From SAR324 cluster bacterium (GTDB lineage Bacteria > SAR324 > NAC60-12), in the NCBI GenBank assembly GCA_015231825.1, contig JADGAV010000044.1, positions 1-39,314 on the forward strand: a stretch of 39,314 nt of DNA. The letters are read 5' to 3'. Under the pieces are notes generated by a model. That model ran no database searches. It worked only from the letters and a program-made list of their open reading frames with translations, and was not told the DNA's origin. Shown here piece after piece: positions 32,081-39,314 of this stretch. Position 1 is the stretch's first letter; each line of letters starts with the position of its first letter. Both the position numbers and the translations under genes were made by a program.

Positions 32081-35000
32081 CTAAGGGTTACCAAGGATTG
32101 TATACATTGTTTGTTTGCCGCGTTTGATGGCAATCAAATTATTGACATTGTTGTTGCCCATATTCGTTTGCACATCCTGCAGACTATTGACCGGAGTCCT
32201 GTTGACAGAAATCATGATATCATTTTTTCGAATTCCTGCCCGCATGGCCGGTGTGTTAGGGAGGACATCGTTGACATCCACCCCCATGCCATTGGGCATG
32301 GATTTTAATGTCATTCCCATCAGGTTGACATTGTCCATCACGGCCGGGTTTTGCTGAACTCTCATGTCGGCATTGATTCTTTGATTGCCTGGGAGCCCTC
32401 CTCCGGGAGCAGCACCCATCTGATTCTGCACACGGTTTCTTCGAGGCCTTCCTTCCAACAGGGTGAACATCTTCTGATTAGCCCGGCGGATTTCAATCAA
32501 ATTCTTGGGATTTCTATTATTCATCGCCGCACGGAATGCTTCCAATGAATTGATCGGCTCGTTATTGACTGCCACAATCATATCGTTTCTGAGAATTCCT
32601 GCTTTCATCCCTTTAGAGTTGCGGTCAATATCTTTGACACGCACTCCGCGCCTGGTGCCATTCGCCGTTTGATTGGCGTTGGCTGCCATCCGGCGAGGCG
32701 GTTTCAACTCCATTCCCAGTATATTGAGTTCATTCAGAGGACGCTGCGTTGGCTGCATACCCTGGTTGGCGTTGTTGCCCATGCCCTGAATGCCCCTGTT
32801 GCCATTGTTACACAAGCCCTGGTTCATGTTCATTTGCTGTCCACCAGGCATGTTTTGATTTGCCCTGTTGCACAGGCCCTGATTGACGTTGTTGCCCATC
32901 CGGCGGTCAATGTTCATTTGCTGCCCGCCCTGCCGCATGCTGTTTCTCATCCTCGTATTGCCCAGGATGGTGAACATCCTTTGACCGCGGCGTTCCACCT
33001 CTATCAGATTATTGACGTTGTTGTTGTTCATGGCCGTCTGCACATCTTCCAGACTATTGACCGGGGTGTTGTTGATGGAAAGCATCACATCTTCCTTGCG
33101 AATTCCTGCCTGCATGGCCGGGGTGTTACGAAGAACATCGTTGACATCAACCCCCCGCATCCCGTTTCTCATCCGTTTGAGCTCCATTCCAAGCAGATCA
33201 AGATTATTCATCTGACGCATTCCCTGATTTTGCCGTGCTTGTCCCTGGGCAGCCATCACTCTCATCACCTGGGCCTGGGTGGGATCCGGCGGCGGCTCGA
33301 AACTTCCAATTACCGCGAACATCCGTTGACCCTGGCGTTCAACTTCCAGCAGATGCCTTAAACTGGTGCCGCTCATCGCCTGCTTGAACACTTCGAGATT
33401 GTTCACACGGACGTTATCTACGCCGACGATGACATCACCTTTAAGAATTCCTGCCTGCATCGCCTGCCTGTTCGGAATCACATCGTTGACACTGATCCCT
33501 TCCCGGTTTCTCATTGGCTTGAGTTCCATACCCAGCATTTTCAGATCACCGGCAGGACGGGCTGCATTGTCCTCTGCCTGAATGCGTTCTCCGGTATTCA
33601 TCATCGCCTGCTGGACTGCCGCATGCTCGATCGAGATAAACTGCCGACGTCCCATCCGGTTGATTTCCACCAGGTGATTCAGGTTCGCAATGTTGATTGT
33701 TGTTTGTAATGTGGCCAAAGATTCTGCAGGGGTATTGTCGATGGAAACAATCATGTCATTCATCTGAAAACCTAACTGCTCTGCCGCTGAGTTTCGTTTC
33801 ACATCCACGATGTGTAAGCCCCCGTTGACCAGCTGACGAATCTCCATTCCCAGCATTTTAAGCTGCGGATTGCCATCTTGTATATCTATAATCAGGGGAT
33901 TCATGACGGGCATATTTCCGGTACCTGTTAATCCGGCAGCAGGGTTTTGAGCAATCCCTGTCTGCTGGTCAACGTTATTCACCAGCTCCAGATCCAGATT
34001 CATTTTTTCACCGTTTCGGAGCACAGAGACTCTGGCAGGACTTTCAAGAGTGCCGGCAAATGTCTTCAGCTCCTGGGGGGTCTCCATATTTTTTCCTTCA
34101 ACCCTAAAAATCACGTCTCCTGCCTGCAGACCGGCTTTATCGGCATTAGATCCCGCTGCGATATTGCTCAGAAAAACACCTTCCGGCAGATCAATGTTGA
34201 ACTTTTGGCGAAGGTTCGGGTTCAGTTTTCTCAAACTTGCCCCCAGCCAGCTTTTACCCCCACCCGGGGTAGTGAGGGCTGCGGGCAGGCCGAAACCCAT
34301 AAAATTCGCAGGTTTGGCAAATTGAGCTCCTGCGGCACTGCGCGGAATGATTTCATGACAGTTAATGCAGGGTCCCCGATTCTCGTGAGGCATGGGTGTC
34401 CCTGCAATAATCCTCGGTGCGGCTCTCGTCAAGGCAACCGGATTGGCGCCTCCCATCATGTTGGGGGCTAAGACTTCTCGATTGAAATTACCGCCGTTGT
34501 TGAGCATATCCGTCATTTGCTGACGGTTGAGGGCTTCCATGTTGTTGGCTTCCATCACGTTGCGGTTGGCATTCATTCCGTTGTTGAGCACGTTTTCCAT
34601 TTCGCGGCGATTGTTATTGAGCATGTTTTCCACTTCGCCGCGATTGAGGTTTTGCATGTTGTTGACATTCATGTTGATCCCCAGCATGTTCATCCCCAGC
34701 AGGTTGGCACCCAAGAGGTTGGCACCCACCGCATTGACCTCATTTTTTCCGGGATTGACATTCTCACCCATTGTATTCAGTGCGGGTACAATCAATGGCA
34801 AATCAATGATATCTTCTACAAAAGCATTTGCTTGTTCAGCAGGGACTGAAAATCCAACCCCAACAAATGAACCGTGAGGACTCGGTGTGTAGATGGCGGT
34901 GTTGATCCCTATCACATAGCCCATCATGTCTACCAGGGCTCCCCCCGAATTTCCCCGGTTGATAGCCGCATCGGTTTGGATCAGATCCATGTGGGTGATG

Positions 35001-36052
35001 TTGTCTATGGTCACTGTCTTGTTCAACCCGGAAATAATCCCCTTGCTGACTGTCTGATCCAGTCCGAAAGGGCTGCCGATGGCCAATACTTCTTCTCCAA
35101 CCTGGAGGGGTGGTGCGCGCCTCATTGCTGCCGGCACCAGGGGAACTTTCGGTTTTATTTTGATCAATGCCAGATCAAGCGCTTCTGAAAGTTCGATCAC
35201 CTGAGCATGGTGACGGGTGCTTCCTAAACCGTCGGTGTCAAATACTACGACAACTATTTGTTCTGCGCTAGTCACCACATGATAATTTGTCAGAATGTGT
35301 CCTTCTTCACTGATAATAATCCCCGATCCAATGCTTTCTGTTGATCTTCCGCTGAAAGGATTGGCAAAGGCCAGGTCCGGCTGCGGACCCTGCCCACCTT
35401 TTGCCATTCTGCGAATTGCAGCGATATTGACTATGCTGGGTTTGACAGATTGCGCGACCGCGATGAAAGGACTGCTGACCACGGGAGTCGGGTTTGCATT
35501 GACCTGCAATCCCATCGCGTTTTGTCCCATGATCACAGGAGCTGTGTTAGCGTTGACCCTGAAGCCCATCGCGTCCTGTCCCATTATCAACGGAGTCATG
35601 TTCATGTTCATGTTGGCTTGCTGCATCGCCCCACCGGCTGCCGGTAGAATTTGGTGGCAGTTCTCACAGTTCGGACCGTTGTTTCCGTTGTGCGGATCCC
35701 GGGCATTGGCCCGAATTGCCGGAACAGCAGCAACCGTGATGGCAGCGGGATTCATGTTAGGATCCTGCATCATCCCGCCATTCATACCCGGCACAAATGG
35801 CACACCCATTTGCCGCATTCCACCCTGTTGAAACACCCGTTGCTGAAAAGCGACGTTATTGGCAGCTGCCTGTGTGTTATTTCCAGGAGGTGCAGGTTGA
35901 CTTTGCGCACTCTCGAAGAAATTCATCTGCGTCACATTGACGCCCTGCTCATGGAGCCAGCGGGCAATCAGCAAAAGCATTATTGCGACGAACCCCACCA
36001 CGAAAAAATATTTCCTGAGGGTTTTCCCGCACGGTATGAATTTAGATCCCAT
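32081..36052 (-). CDS. mamE: MamE, giant HtrA-type protease with two magnetochrome motifs and six PDZ repeats
   Basis: A 1323-residue magnetosome protein, far longer than the usual MamE (about 730-770). One TM helix (about 15-30) is followed by magnetochrome CXXCH 1 (129-133), an HtrA-like protease (about 200-415) with His258, Asp293 and Ser369 (RGNSGGAL), an Asn/Met-rich linker (425-540), and CXXCH 2 (562-566). Six PDZ domains then follow, at about 600-690, 731-809, 837-917, 950-1031, 1108-1200 and 1242-1322. PDZ 2-6 repeat the phrase LGMELK or close variants and are linked by Asn/Gln/Met-rich spacers. MamE processes other magnetosome proteins and starts crystal growth, and its c-type haems handle iron redox. 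AGAGG precedes the ATG. The extra PDZs may cover the missing MamP. Confidence 0.94.
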   Translation of the reverse strand: MGSKFIPCGKTLRKYFFVVGFVAIMLLLIARWLHEQGVNVTQMNFFESAQSQPAPPGNNTQAAANNVAFQQRVFQQGGMRQMGVPFVPGMNGGMMQDPNMNPAAITVAAVPAIRANARDPHNGNNGPNCENCHQILPAAGGAMQQANMNMNMTPLIMGQDAMGFRVNANTAPVIMGQNAMGLQVNANPTPVVSSPFIAVAQSVKPSIVNIAAIRRMAKGGQGPQPDLAFANPFSGRSTESIGSGIIISEEGHILTNYHVVTSAEQIVVVVFDTDGLGSTRHHAQVIELSEALDLALIKIKPKVPLVPAAMRRAPPLQVGEEVLAIGSPFGLDQTVSKGIISGLNKTVTIDNITHMDLIQTDAAINRGNSGGALVDMMGYVIGINTAIYTPSPHGSFVGVGFSVPAEQANAFVEDIIDLPLIVPALNTMGENVNPGKNEVNAVGANLLGANLLGMNMLGINMNVNNMQNLNRGEVENMLNNNRREMENVLNNGMNANRNVMEANNMEALNRQQMTDMLNNGGNFNREVLAPNMMGGANPVALTRAAPRIIAGTPMPHENRGPCINCHEIIPRSAAGAQFAKPANFMGFGLPAALTTPGGGKSWLGASLRKLNPNLRQKFNIDLPEGVFLSNIAAGSNADKAGLQAGDVIFRVEGKNMETPQELKTFAGTLESPARVSVLRNGEKMNLDLELVNNVDQQTGIAQNPAAGLTGTGNMPVMNPLIIDIQDGNPQLKMLGMEIRQLVNGGLHIVDVKRNSAAEQLGFQMNDMIVSIDNTPAESLATLQTTINIANLNHLVEINRMGRRQFISIEHAAVQQAMMNTGERIQAEDNAARPAGDLKMLGMELKPMRNREGISVNDVIPNRQAMQAGILKGDVIVGVDNVRVNNLEVFKQAMSGTSLRHLLEVERQGQRMFAVIGSFEPPPDPTQAQVMRVMAAQGQARQNQGMRQMNNLDLLGMELKRMRNGMRGVDVNDVLRNTPAMQAGIRKEDVMLSINNTPVNSLEDVQTAMNNNNVNNLIEVERRGQRMFTILGNTRMRNSMRQGGQQMNIDRRMGNNVNQGLCNRANQNMPGGQQMNMNQGLCNNGNRGIQGMGNNANQGMQPTQRPLNELNILGMELKPPRRMAANANQTANGTRRGVRVKDIDRNSKGMKAGILRNDMIVAVNNEPINSLEAFRAAMNNRNPKNLIEIRRANQKMFTLLEGRPRRNRVQNQMGAAPGGGLPGNQRINADMRVQQNPAVMDNVNLMGMTLKSMPNGMGVDVNDVLPNTPAMRAGIRKNDIMISVNRTPVNSLQDVQTNMGNNNVNNLIAIKRGKQTMYTILGNP

Positions 36053-36061
36053 AGTAGCCTC

Positions 36062-36250
36062 TTATTCGTTTTGTTCTTTTTCGTCGTGACTCCGTTTAAC
36101 GCGTAAACCGCCCCCAATCGCTACCAATCCAAATAAAATCAGTGCAATGGGAACTGCTCCTCGTAAAAATTCTGCGACTGACCACAACCAGATTGATAAT
36201 CCCCAGAAACCAAGTGCACAAGCGACAACGCCTACAATAATGCTTGGCAT
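36062..36250 (-). CDS. mamI: MamI, small magnetosome membrane protein
   Basis: A 62-residue protein with two TM helices separated by a short WSVAEFLRGAVP loop, and a charged tail (KRSHDEKEQNE). It starts MPSIIVGVVACALGFWGL, matching the MPSVIFGLLALA-type start of Magnetospirillum MamI. MamI is essential for invagination of the magnetosome membrane in AMB-1. The ATG at 36250 is chosen because AAGGAG lies eight bases upstream, while the in-frame ATG at 36268 precedes that Shine-Dalgarno sequence and adds six unrelated residues. It begins the I-E-K-L-M-O-A-Q-B run and ends nine bases before mamE. Confidence 0.9.
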   Translation of the reverse strand: MPSIIVGVVACALGFWGLSIWLWSVAEFLRGAVPIALILFGLVAIGGGLRVKRSHDEKEQNE

Positions 36251-36410
36251 AACAACACTCCTTCTCATTGATGTATTTTGCCTGGATCTCGTATGTTGCG
36301 AGCTCCCGCAATAAAAGTAATTCAGTCTTTCAAGCCGAGCAAATGCATAATCTTCCCCGGACTTTTTATTTCAGTAGAAATCTGCCAGAATTGATCATTA
36401 AACAGATCTC

Positions 36411-36456
36411 AAATGAGGATTTGCCACCCCTCATTTCAGCAGAGTTCTTCTGAAAT
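36411..36456 (-). promoter_or_regulatory. Two overlapping, mutually exclusive hairpins upstream of mamI
   Basis: AAATGAGG (36411-36418) can pair with CCTCATTT (36429-36436), and ATTTCAG (36433-36439) can pair with CTGAAAT (36450-36456). The two stems share the ATTT at 36433-36436, so only one can form at a time. They lie in the 245-base gap between mamF and mamI. No T tract follows either stem on the minus strand. They may end or tune mamF transcription, or may be coincidental. Confidence 0.3.
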
Positions 36457-36495
36457 AAAAGCTTCCATGAAATCCGCACTTATTCAAAATTGACT

Positions 36496-36822
36496 TTAGA
36501 GCCCTCCGGCCATGTCGCCAACCAACGGAAGTTTCCAGGCCTTGGTAAATATTACGGAAACGATTCCGATAATTGAAAAAACCATGATCAGAAAGGCGGA
36601 AATGCCGAAGAAAAATTTTCCCAGCACTGGAATATATAAACCAAAAATAGCAATGGCACTCCAAATCCAGAGCACTAAACCCTGGCGAGCATGAAAATTA
36701 ACATACTCGTCATCCTTATTGACGACGATGGGAACCAGGCATAAAATACCCAAATAACTAATTATTGCCAGAAAGTAGGCTTTCCAGGTAAACTCACTTT
36801 CTATGATCTTTTTTTCAGCCAT
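36496..36822 (-). CDS. mamF: MamF, magnetosome membrane protein
   Basis: A 108-residue protein with three hydrophobic helices (about 15-33, 48-67 and 72-93). The segment SYLGILCLVPIVVNKDDEYV followed by FHARQGLVLWIWS is nearly the same as in Magnetospirillum MamF, and the end KAWKLPLVG is also typical. MamF is a major magnetosome membrane protein that with MmsF affects crystal size. AAGAGG precedes the ATG by six bases. It is 32 bases downstream of the mamD-like gene, recalling the mamGFDC operon. The plus-strand gene at 18810 is its paralogue. The protein could equally be called MmsF: the families are not separable by eye. Confidence 0.93.
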   Translation of the reverse strand: MAEKKIIESEFTWKAYFLAIISYLGILCLVPIVVNKDDEYVNFHARQGLVLWIWSAIAIFGLYIPVLGKFFFGISAFLIMVFSIIGIVSVIFTKAWKLPLVGDMAGGL

Positions 36823-36854
36823 GATGCACCTCTTCTATTGTTTATTTAATTCAC

Positions 36855-37292
36855 TCAATTGACCAGACCCTCATCACCTTTTTCCGATTTTAAACGTCTG
36901 GTATACCAGAGTATGCCTAATCCTGCCAGCAAAACCAGCATCAACGGTCCAAGTAATCCCACACTAATTCCTGCCCCTGCAAAAATCGTGAGGATTTTTG
37001 TCGTCGTATAGGCATACGCACTTTTTCCTGCTGTTACCACTCCTGTACTCATTGCAGTCGCTCCTTTGCCAGAAGCAATGACTCCTTTTCCGGCAACTGA
37101 AGCACCTTTCCCAATCACTGAGACACCTTTTGCTGCGGCCCCATTTCCGGCAACAACCGTGGTTTTGGCACCAGCCCCTTTGCTGGCAACAGCGTTCAGT
37201 ATTTCCATTTCAATTTGCTTGACCGTGCTGCCGGCTCCTTTTGCCAAACCTGTACTGGCTTTGGCCACTTCGATCTCACTTAAAAACTTCAT
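36855..37292 (-). CDS. mamD: MamD/Mms6-type crystal-associated protein
   Basis: A 145-residue protein. The middle (about 38-90) is a low-complexity Gly/Ala/Lys/Val repeat built on a GKGA theme, with seven or so units. One long hydrophobic region (about 98-128: ILTIFAGAGISVGLLGPLMLVLL and on) is followed by a short basic-acidic tail. This matches the end of MamD/Mms6 (GLGLG...WGP...LYxYxKS) in layout and in the GPLxLxxLAGLG turn. MamD is about twice as long in Magnetospirillum, so this is a short form. MamD, Mms6 and MamG are bound to the crystal surface and control crystal growth. AAGGAA precedes the ATG. The assignment to mamD and not mms6 is tentative. Confidence 0.75.
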   Translation of the reverse strand: MKFLSEIEVAKASTGLAKGAGSTVKQIEMEILNAVASKGAGAKTTVVAGNGAAAKGVSVIGKGASVAGKGVIASGKGATAMSTGVVTAGKSAYAYTTTKILTIFAGAGISVGLLGPLMLVLLAGLGILWYTRRLKSEKGDEGLVN

Positions 37293-37421
37293 ATCTGTTC
37301 CTTTTCCTTTTGTTTGGAAACAATGATCGCCCCCTCGGTAAGGTGCTGTGTATTAACGAAGATTGTCAAACTCCCCCAGGGGAGGCCTGGGATTTCACCA
37401 TCCCGCTTGCAATTGATTTGA

Positions 37422-37823
37422 TTACTTACTGCGACGTCCTTTGTAGTCCCGGTTGACAATAAAATGCAGCGCGAAGCCCACGTAGCAAACCAGGGTCAGC
37501 AATAAATGCAGTAGTTTCCATTCATAAATTGGAGTATCGCCATGGGTCCAGAGCACCATCCCTGAAATGATTAAACCCGATGTTGAGCCCAGCATCCATA
37601 GTCCCGTCATGGAAATACCGCTTACTTTTTTCAAACGTTTGCGATGCAGCCCGACATGGTCCAAAACAAACATGGGAAACAGCACAATAAAAAAGGCCCC
37701 GACCCACATGTGAGTGACCAGCATGATGTCATGCCCTGTCAGTACTCCCAGGTATTCTTGATACCCAACTAAAACCCCGCTGATCAGCAGGAAAAAGCAG
37801 CTATAAACCACTAATTTTTTCAT
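37422..37823 (-). CDS. Four-helix membrane protein with paired histidines
   Basis: A 133-residue protein with four predicted TM helices (about 5-22, 34-55, 70-92 and 103-124) and a basic end. Histidines sit at helix ends: His31 and His38, then His56 and His60, then His94, and His106 and His120 spaced 14 apart in the last helix. This pattern is typical of b-type cytochromes with two haem ligands per helix and resembles the DUF4405/cytochrome-b561-like group, but I cannot assign a family. AGGA lies close to the ATG. It lies between the aquaporin and mamD-like genes, so it may supply electrons to iron in the magnetosome, which is inference only. Confidence 0.7.
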   Translation of the reverse strand: MKKLVVYSCFFLLISGVLVGYQEYLGVLTGHDIMLVTHMWVGAFFIVLFPMFVLDHVGLHRKRLKKVSGISMTGLWMLGSTSGLIISGMVLWTHGDTPIYEWKLLHLLLTLVCYVGFALHFIVNRDYKGRRSK

Positions 37824-37881
37824 ATCCTGTTTCTCTACCTGTTATCCTCATCAAGACTTGAGGTTCATTCTCTAATTAGTG

Positions 37882-39087
37882 TTACTGCTTTAAAGAACCC
37901 GGTTTTTTCCTTGTGACCGGTCTAGCCGCAGTGGTCTTTGCTCTGACAACTCTTTTTTGAATCACTGGAGCATTTCTATTCGGTGTTTTTCCTTCATTTC
38001 CTGTTTGCGACGAACCGGTGGGCGGGTCTTCTTCCACTTCAGAAGGATCTTCAGAGCCGGGCTCCTTCGTGCCTTGTTGTGCTTCTTCCGCTTCCTTCTG
38101 CTTTCCCATTTCTTCCTCAAATATCACCTTTAAGGTTAAAATCCGCTTCTGGACTTCGGGACTGGATTGGTCAAAATCTGTCAAGAGTTTTTTAAGCGCC
38201 TTGTCTGCTTCCTCAAACTCTTCGTCTTTGAATAATTGGTATGCATTTTGTACCTGGCTCTTGTTGGGCCCGGAATAATTCACGCTTGCTCCCGCATTTT
38301 CACTACTCTCGTCACTGGAGTCTTTCGTTTCCTTTTCCTCATTTTCTCGTCGATCCAGCTCTTCCTCACTTTCTGTCAGGGGTGATACTCCGTAACAAAA
38401 ACTATAGGCAATCGCTGCAAGCATGGCTCCCAGGAATTGACCCACCAGGTAGGAAAAATAATGATCGAGCTTCATCGAGACGATGGCGGGTCCCAGATAC
38501 CGGACTGGATTGGCAGCAGCGCCTGTCATTGGTCCTGCGAACAAGATCAGACCTGTCAATGTCATCCCGATCGCAATGGCGGCAAAAGGGATGCTGGGAT
38601 TGTTTTCACGAGTGACAAACAAGACGGTGATCACCAGCATGAAGGTGATCAGCCCTTCAAAAAACAGGCCTTTGACTGCCGAAATGTTAGGAGCCAGAAA
38701 GGTGCTTCCCAAACGAGCCAGTTCGATTTCATCCGGAAACAATCCGGCCAGTATCAATGATGCCAGCATGGCACCGGTAAACTGGGCAATCATGTAACCG
38801 TAAAACAGTTCCTTTTTTAATCGCTTCTGAAGCCAGCAGGCCATGGAAACAGCGGGATTGAAGTGAGCACCTGAAATTGAGCCGAGCGCAAAGATCATTG
38901 CCATCAATGTCAAACCATGAGCAAATGCGATTCCAATCAACCTCACTTTTCCATCCGGTAAGCCTAAGTGAGACATGCCTGTATGGTTTTCTACAATAAC
39001 ACTTCCAGCTCCGATCAGGACCAGGGCAAAAGTCCCCAGCATTTCTGCAAAAAACGCATTTTTATTGTTCTTGAACAGTTCTGACAT
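37882..39087 (-). CDS. Aquaporin-family channel with a long cytoplasmic tail
   Basis: A 401-residue protein. Residues 1-235 are a complete MIP/aquaporin with six TM helices and the motifs HFNPAVS (NPA 77-79) and AANPVRYLGPA (second motif NPV, 193-195). By hand alignment, the selectivity filter is His57, Ile181, Ala190, Arg196, the plant TIP-like type and not AqpZ (Phe-His-Thr-Arg) or GlpF. TIPs conduct water, ammonia and H2O2. Residues 236-401 are a charged tail: an acidic part, a TPR-like helix pair (about 275-330, AYQLFKDEEFEEADKALKKLL), then a Pro/Thr-rich basic end. AGGAG precedes the ATG by six bases. It is the first recognisable gene of the magnetosome-cluster strand, separated by 58 bases from the 4-TM gene. 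Confidence 0.85.
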   Translation of the reverse strand: MSELFKNNKNAFFAEMLGTFALVLIGAGSVIVENHTGMSHLGLPDGKVRLIGIAFAHGLTLMAMIFALGSISGAHFNPAVSMACWLQKRLKKELFYGYMIAQFTGAMLASLILAGLFPDEIELARLGSTFLAPNISAVKGLFFEGLITFMLVITVLFVTRENNPSIPFAAIAIGMTLTGLILFAGPMTGAAANPVRYLGPAIVSMKLDHYFSYLVGQFLGAMLAAIAYSFCYGVSPLTESEEELDRRENEEKETKDSSDESSENAGASVNYSGPNKSQVQNAYQLFKDEEFEEADKALKKLLTDFDQSSPEVQKRILTLKVIFEEEMGKQKEAEEAQQGTKEPGSEDPSEVEEDPPTGSSQTGNEGKTPNRNAPVIQKRVVRAKTTAARPVTRKKPGSLKQ

Positions 39088-39113
39088 GAATTCTCCTCTG
39101 GCTCATTGAGCAG

Positions 39114-39224
39114 TCAGTTTGACCCGCTGAATACTTGATGCGGATCTTGACGAAAAAGAAAATAGACGGCACCCAGCAAACAGCAGCCTGCCTGCAAATA
39201 GTCCAAAGATACTTTTTCTTTCAT
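39114..39224 (-). CDS. Possible small membrane protein (36 residues)
   Basis: ATG at 39224 opens a 36-codon frame ending 26 bases before the aquaporin start. It has a charged start (MKEKVSLDY), one hydrophobic segment with a CC pair (LQAGCCLLGAVYFLF) and a polar end. No Shine-Dalgarno sequence precedes the ATG, so it may be a leader or a chance frame. Confidence 0.25.
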   Translation of the reverse strand: MKEKVSLDYLQAGCCLLGAVYFLFRQDPHQVFSGSN

Positions 39225-39245
39225 GATTAAAACGGGTTTATGGGA

Positions 39246-39278
39246 AATAAATATTTGTATTGCAACTAAGTATTTATT
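39246..39278 (-). promoter_or_regulatory. Inverted repeat in the presumed promoter region
   Basis: AATAAATA (39246-39253) and TATTTATT (39271-39278) form a perfect inverted repeat with a 17-base spacer. On the minus strand TTGCAA overlaps the spacer and CATAAA follows 17 bases later, a weak promoter-like pair. The site lies about 160 bases upstream of the aquaporin gene and could be an operator for the cluster. The region is very AT-rich, so chance palindromes are expected. Confidence 0.35.
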
Positions 39279-39314
39279 CGTCTATGCTAATTTTTATTGT
39301 CCGTTTATATTAAT

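Noticed and set aside
35295..35831. 178-residue plus-strand frame opposite mamE
   Set aside because: It mirrors the low-complexity Asn/Met-rich and glycine-rich parts of mamE on the other strand, and has no domain or ribosome-binding site.
37882..39087. Aquaporin-like protein as GlpF or AqpZ
   Set aside because: The filter residues at the TM2 and TM5 positions (His and Ile) fit neither protein.

Overview
The window is a magnetosome gene cluster (about 23.2-39.1 kb) with its flanking region, from a Gram-negative magnetotactic bacterium. Magnetosome genes are recognised by alignment from memory to the Magnetospirillum proteins. On the minus strand, in transcription order, they are: aquaporin-like gene, a 4-TM protein, mamD-like, mamF, mamI, mamE, a parA-like gene, two unnamed genes with a common C-terminal motif, mamK, mamL, mamM, mamO, mamA, mamQ, mamB. 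The core order I-E-(gap)-K-L-M-O-A-Q-B is that of the classical mamAB operon, with mamN, mamP and mamR absent. The mamF/mamD pair recalls the mamGFDC operon. MamD/MamF proteins and no visible greigite-type set suggest a magnetite producer. The phylum cannot be fixed from the window: no rRNA is present, and the mixture would fit a non-Alphaproteobacterial lineage as well as any other.

The most unusual part is the slot where Magnetospirillum carries mamJ, between mamE and mamK. Here it holds a ParA-type ATPase, a coiled-coil protein and a short acidic protein. The last two end in the same 10-residue motif (LFTSYEVVKK). I infer a magnetosome positioning or anchoring module that combines a ParA/partner system with the MamK filament. 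MamE is also unusual: 1323 residues, a complete HtrA-type triad, two CXXCH magnetochrome motifs and six PDZ repeats. It may cover the work of the missing MamP.

The middle (14.0-23.2 kb) is an accessory zone. It holds an AgcS-type amino-acid symporter, a band-7/SPFH protein, an orphan FbpC-like ABC ATPase, a second MamF/MmsF-type protein, a DtxR-family metal regulator, an EcsC-family protein, an unknown small protein and a CDF transporter gene broken by one in-frame amber codon. Intergenic spaces here carry a family of palindromic repeats, and the core of the repeat lies in opposite orientations in different copies. The MmsF-like protein, iron-type regulator and iron-type ABC ATPase suggest the magnetosome island extends to about 17 kb.

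The left end (0.2-10.8 kb) is one minus-strand operon for a signalling system: a CheY-like receiver, two giant paralogous HEAT-repeat/receiver/CheA-type ATPase proteins, and between them a receiver-PAS-HPt-CheA-type kinase. None has a CheW-like domain and no chemoreceptor is present. The receivers inside the two giant proteins have lost the phospho-acceptor aspartate, and one has also lost the HPt histidine. A 1000-residue coiled-coil protein lies just upstream on the same strand.
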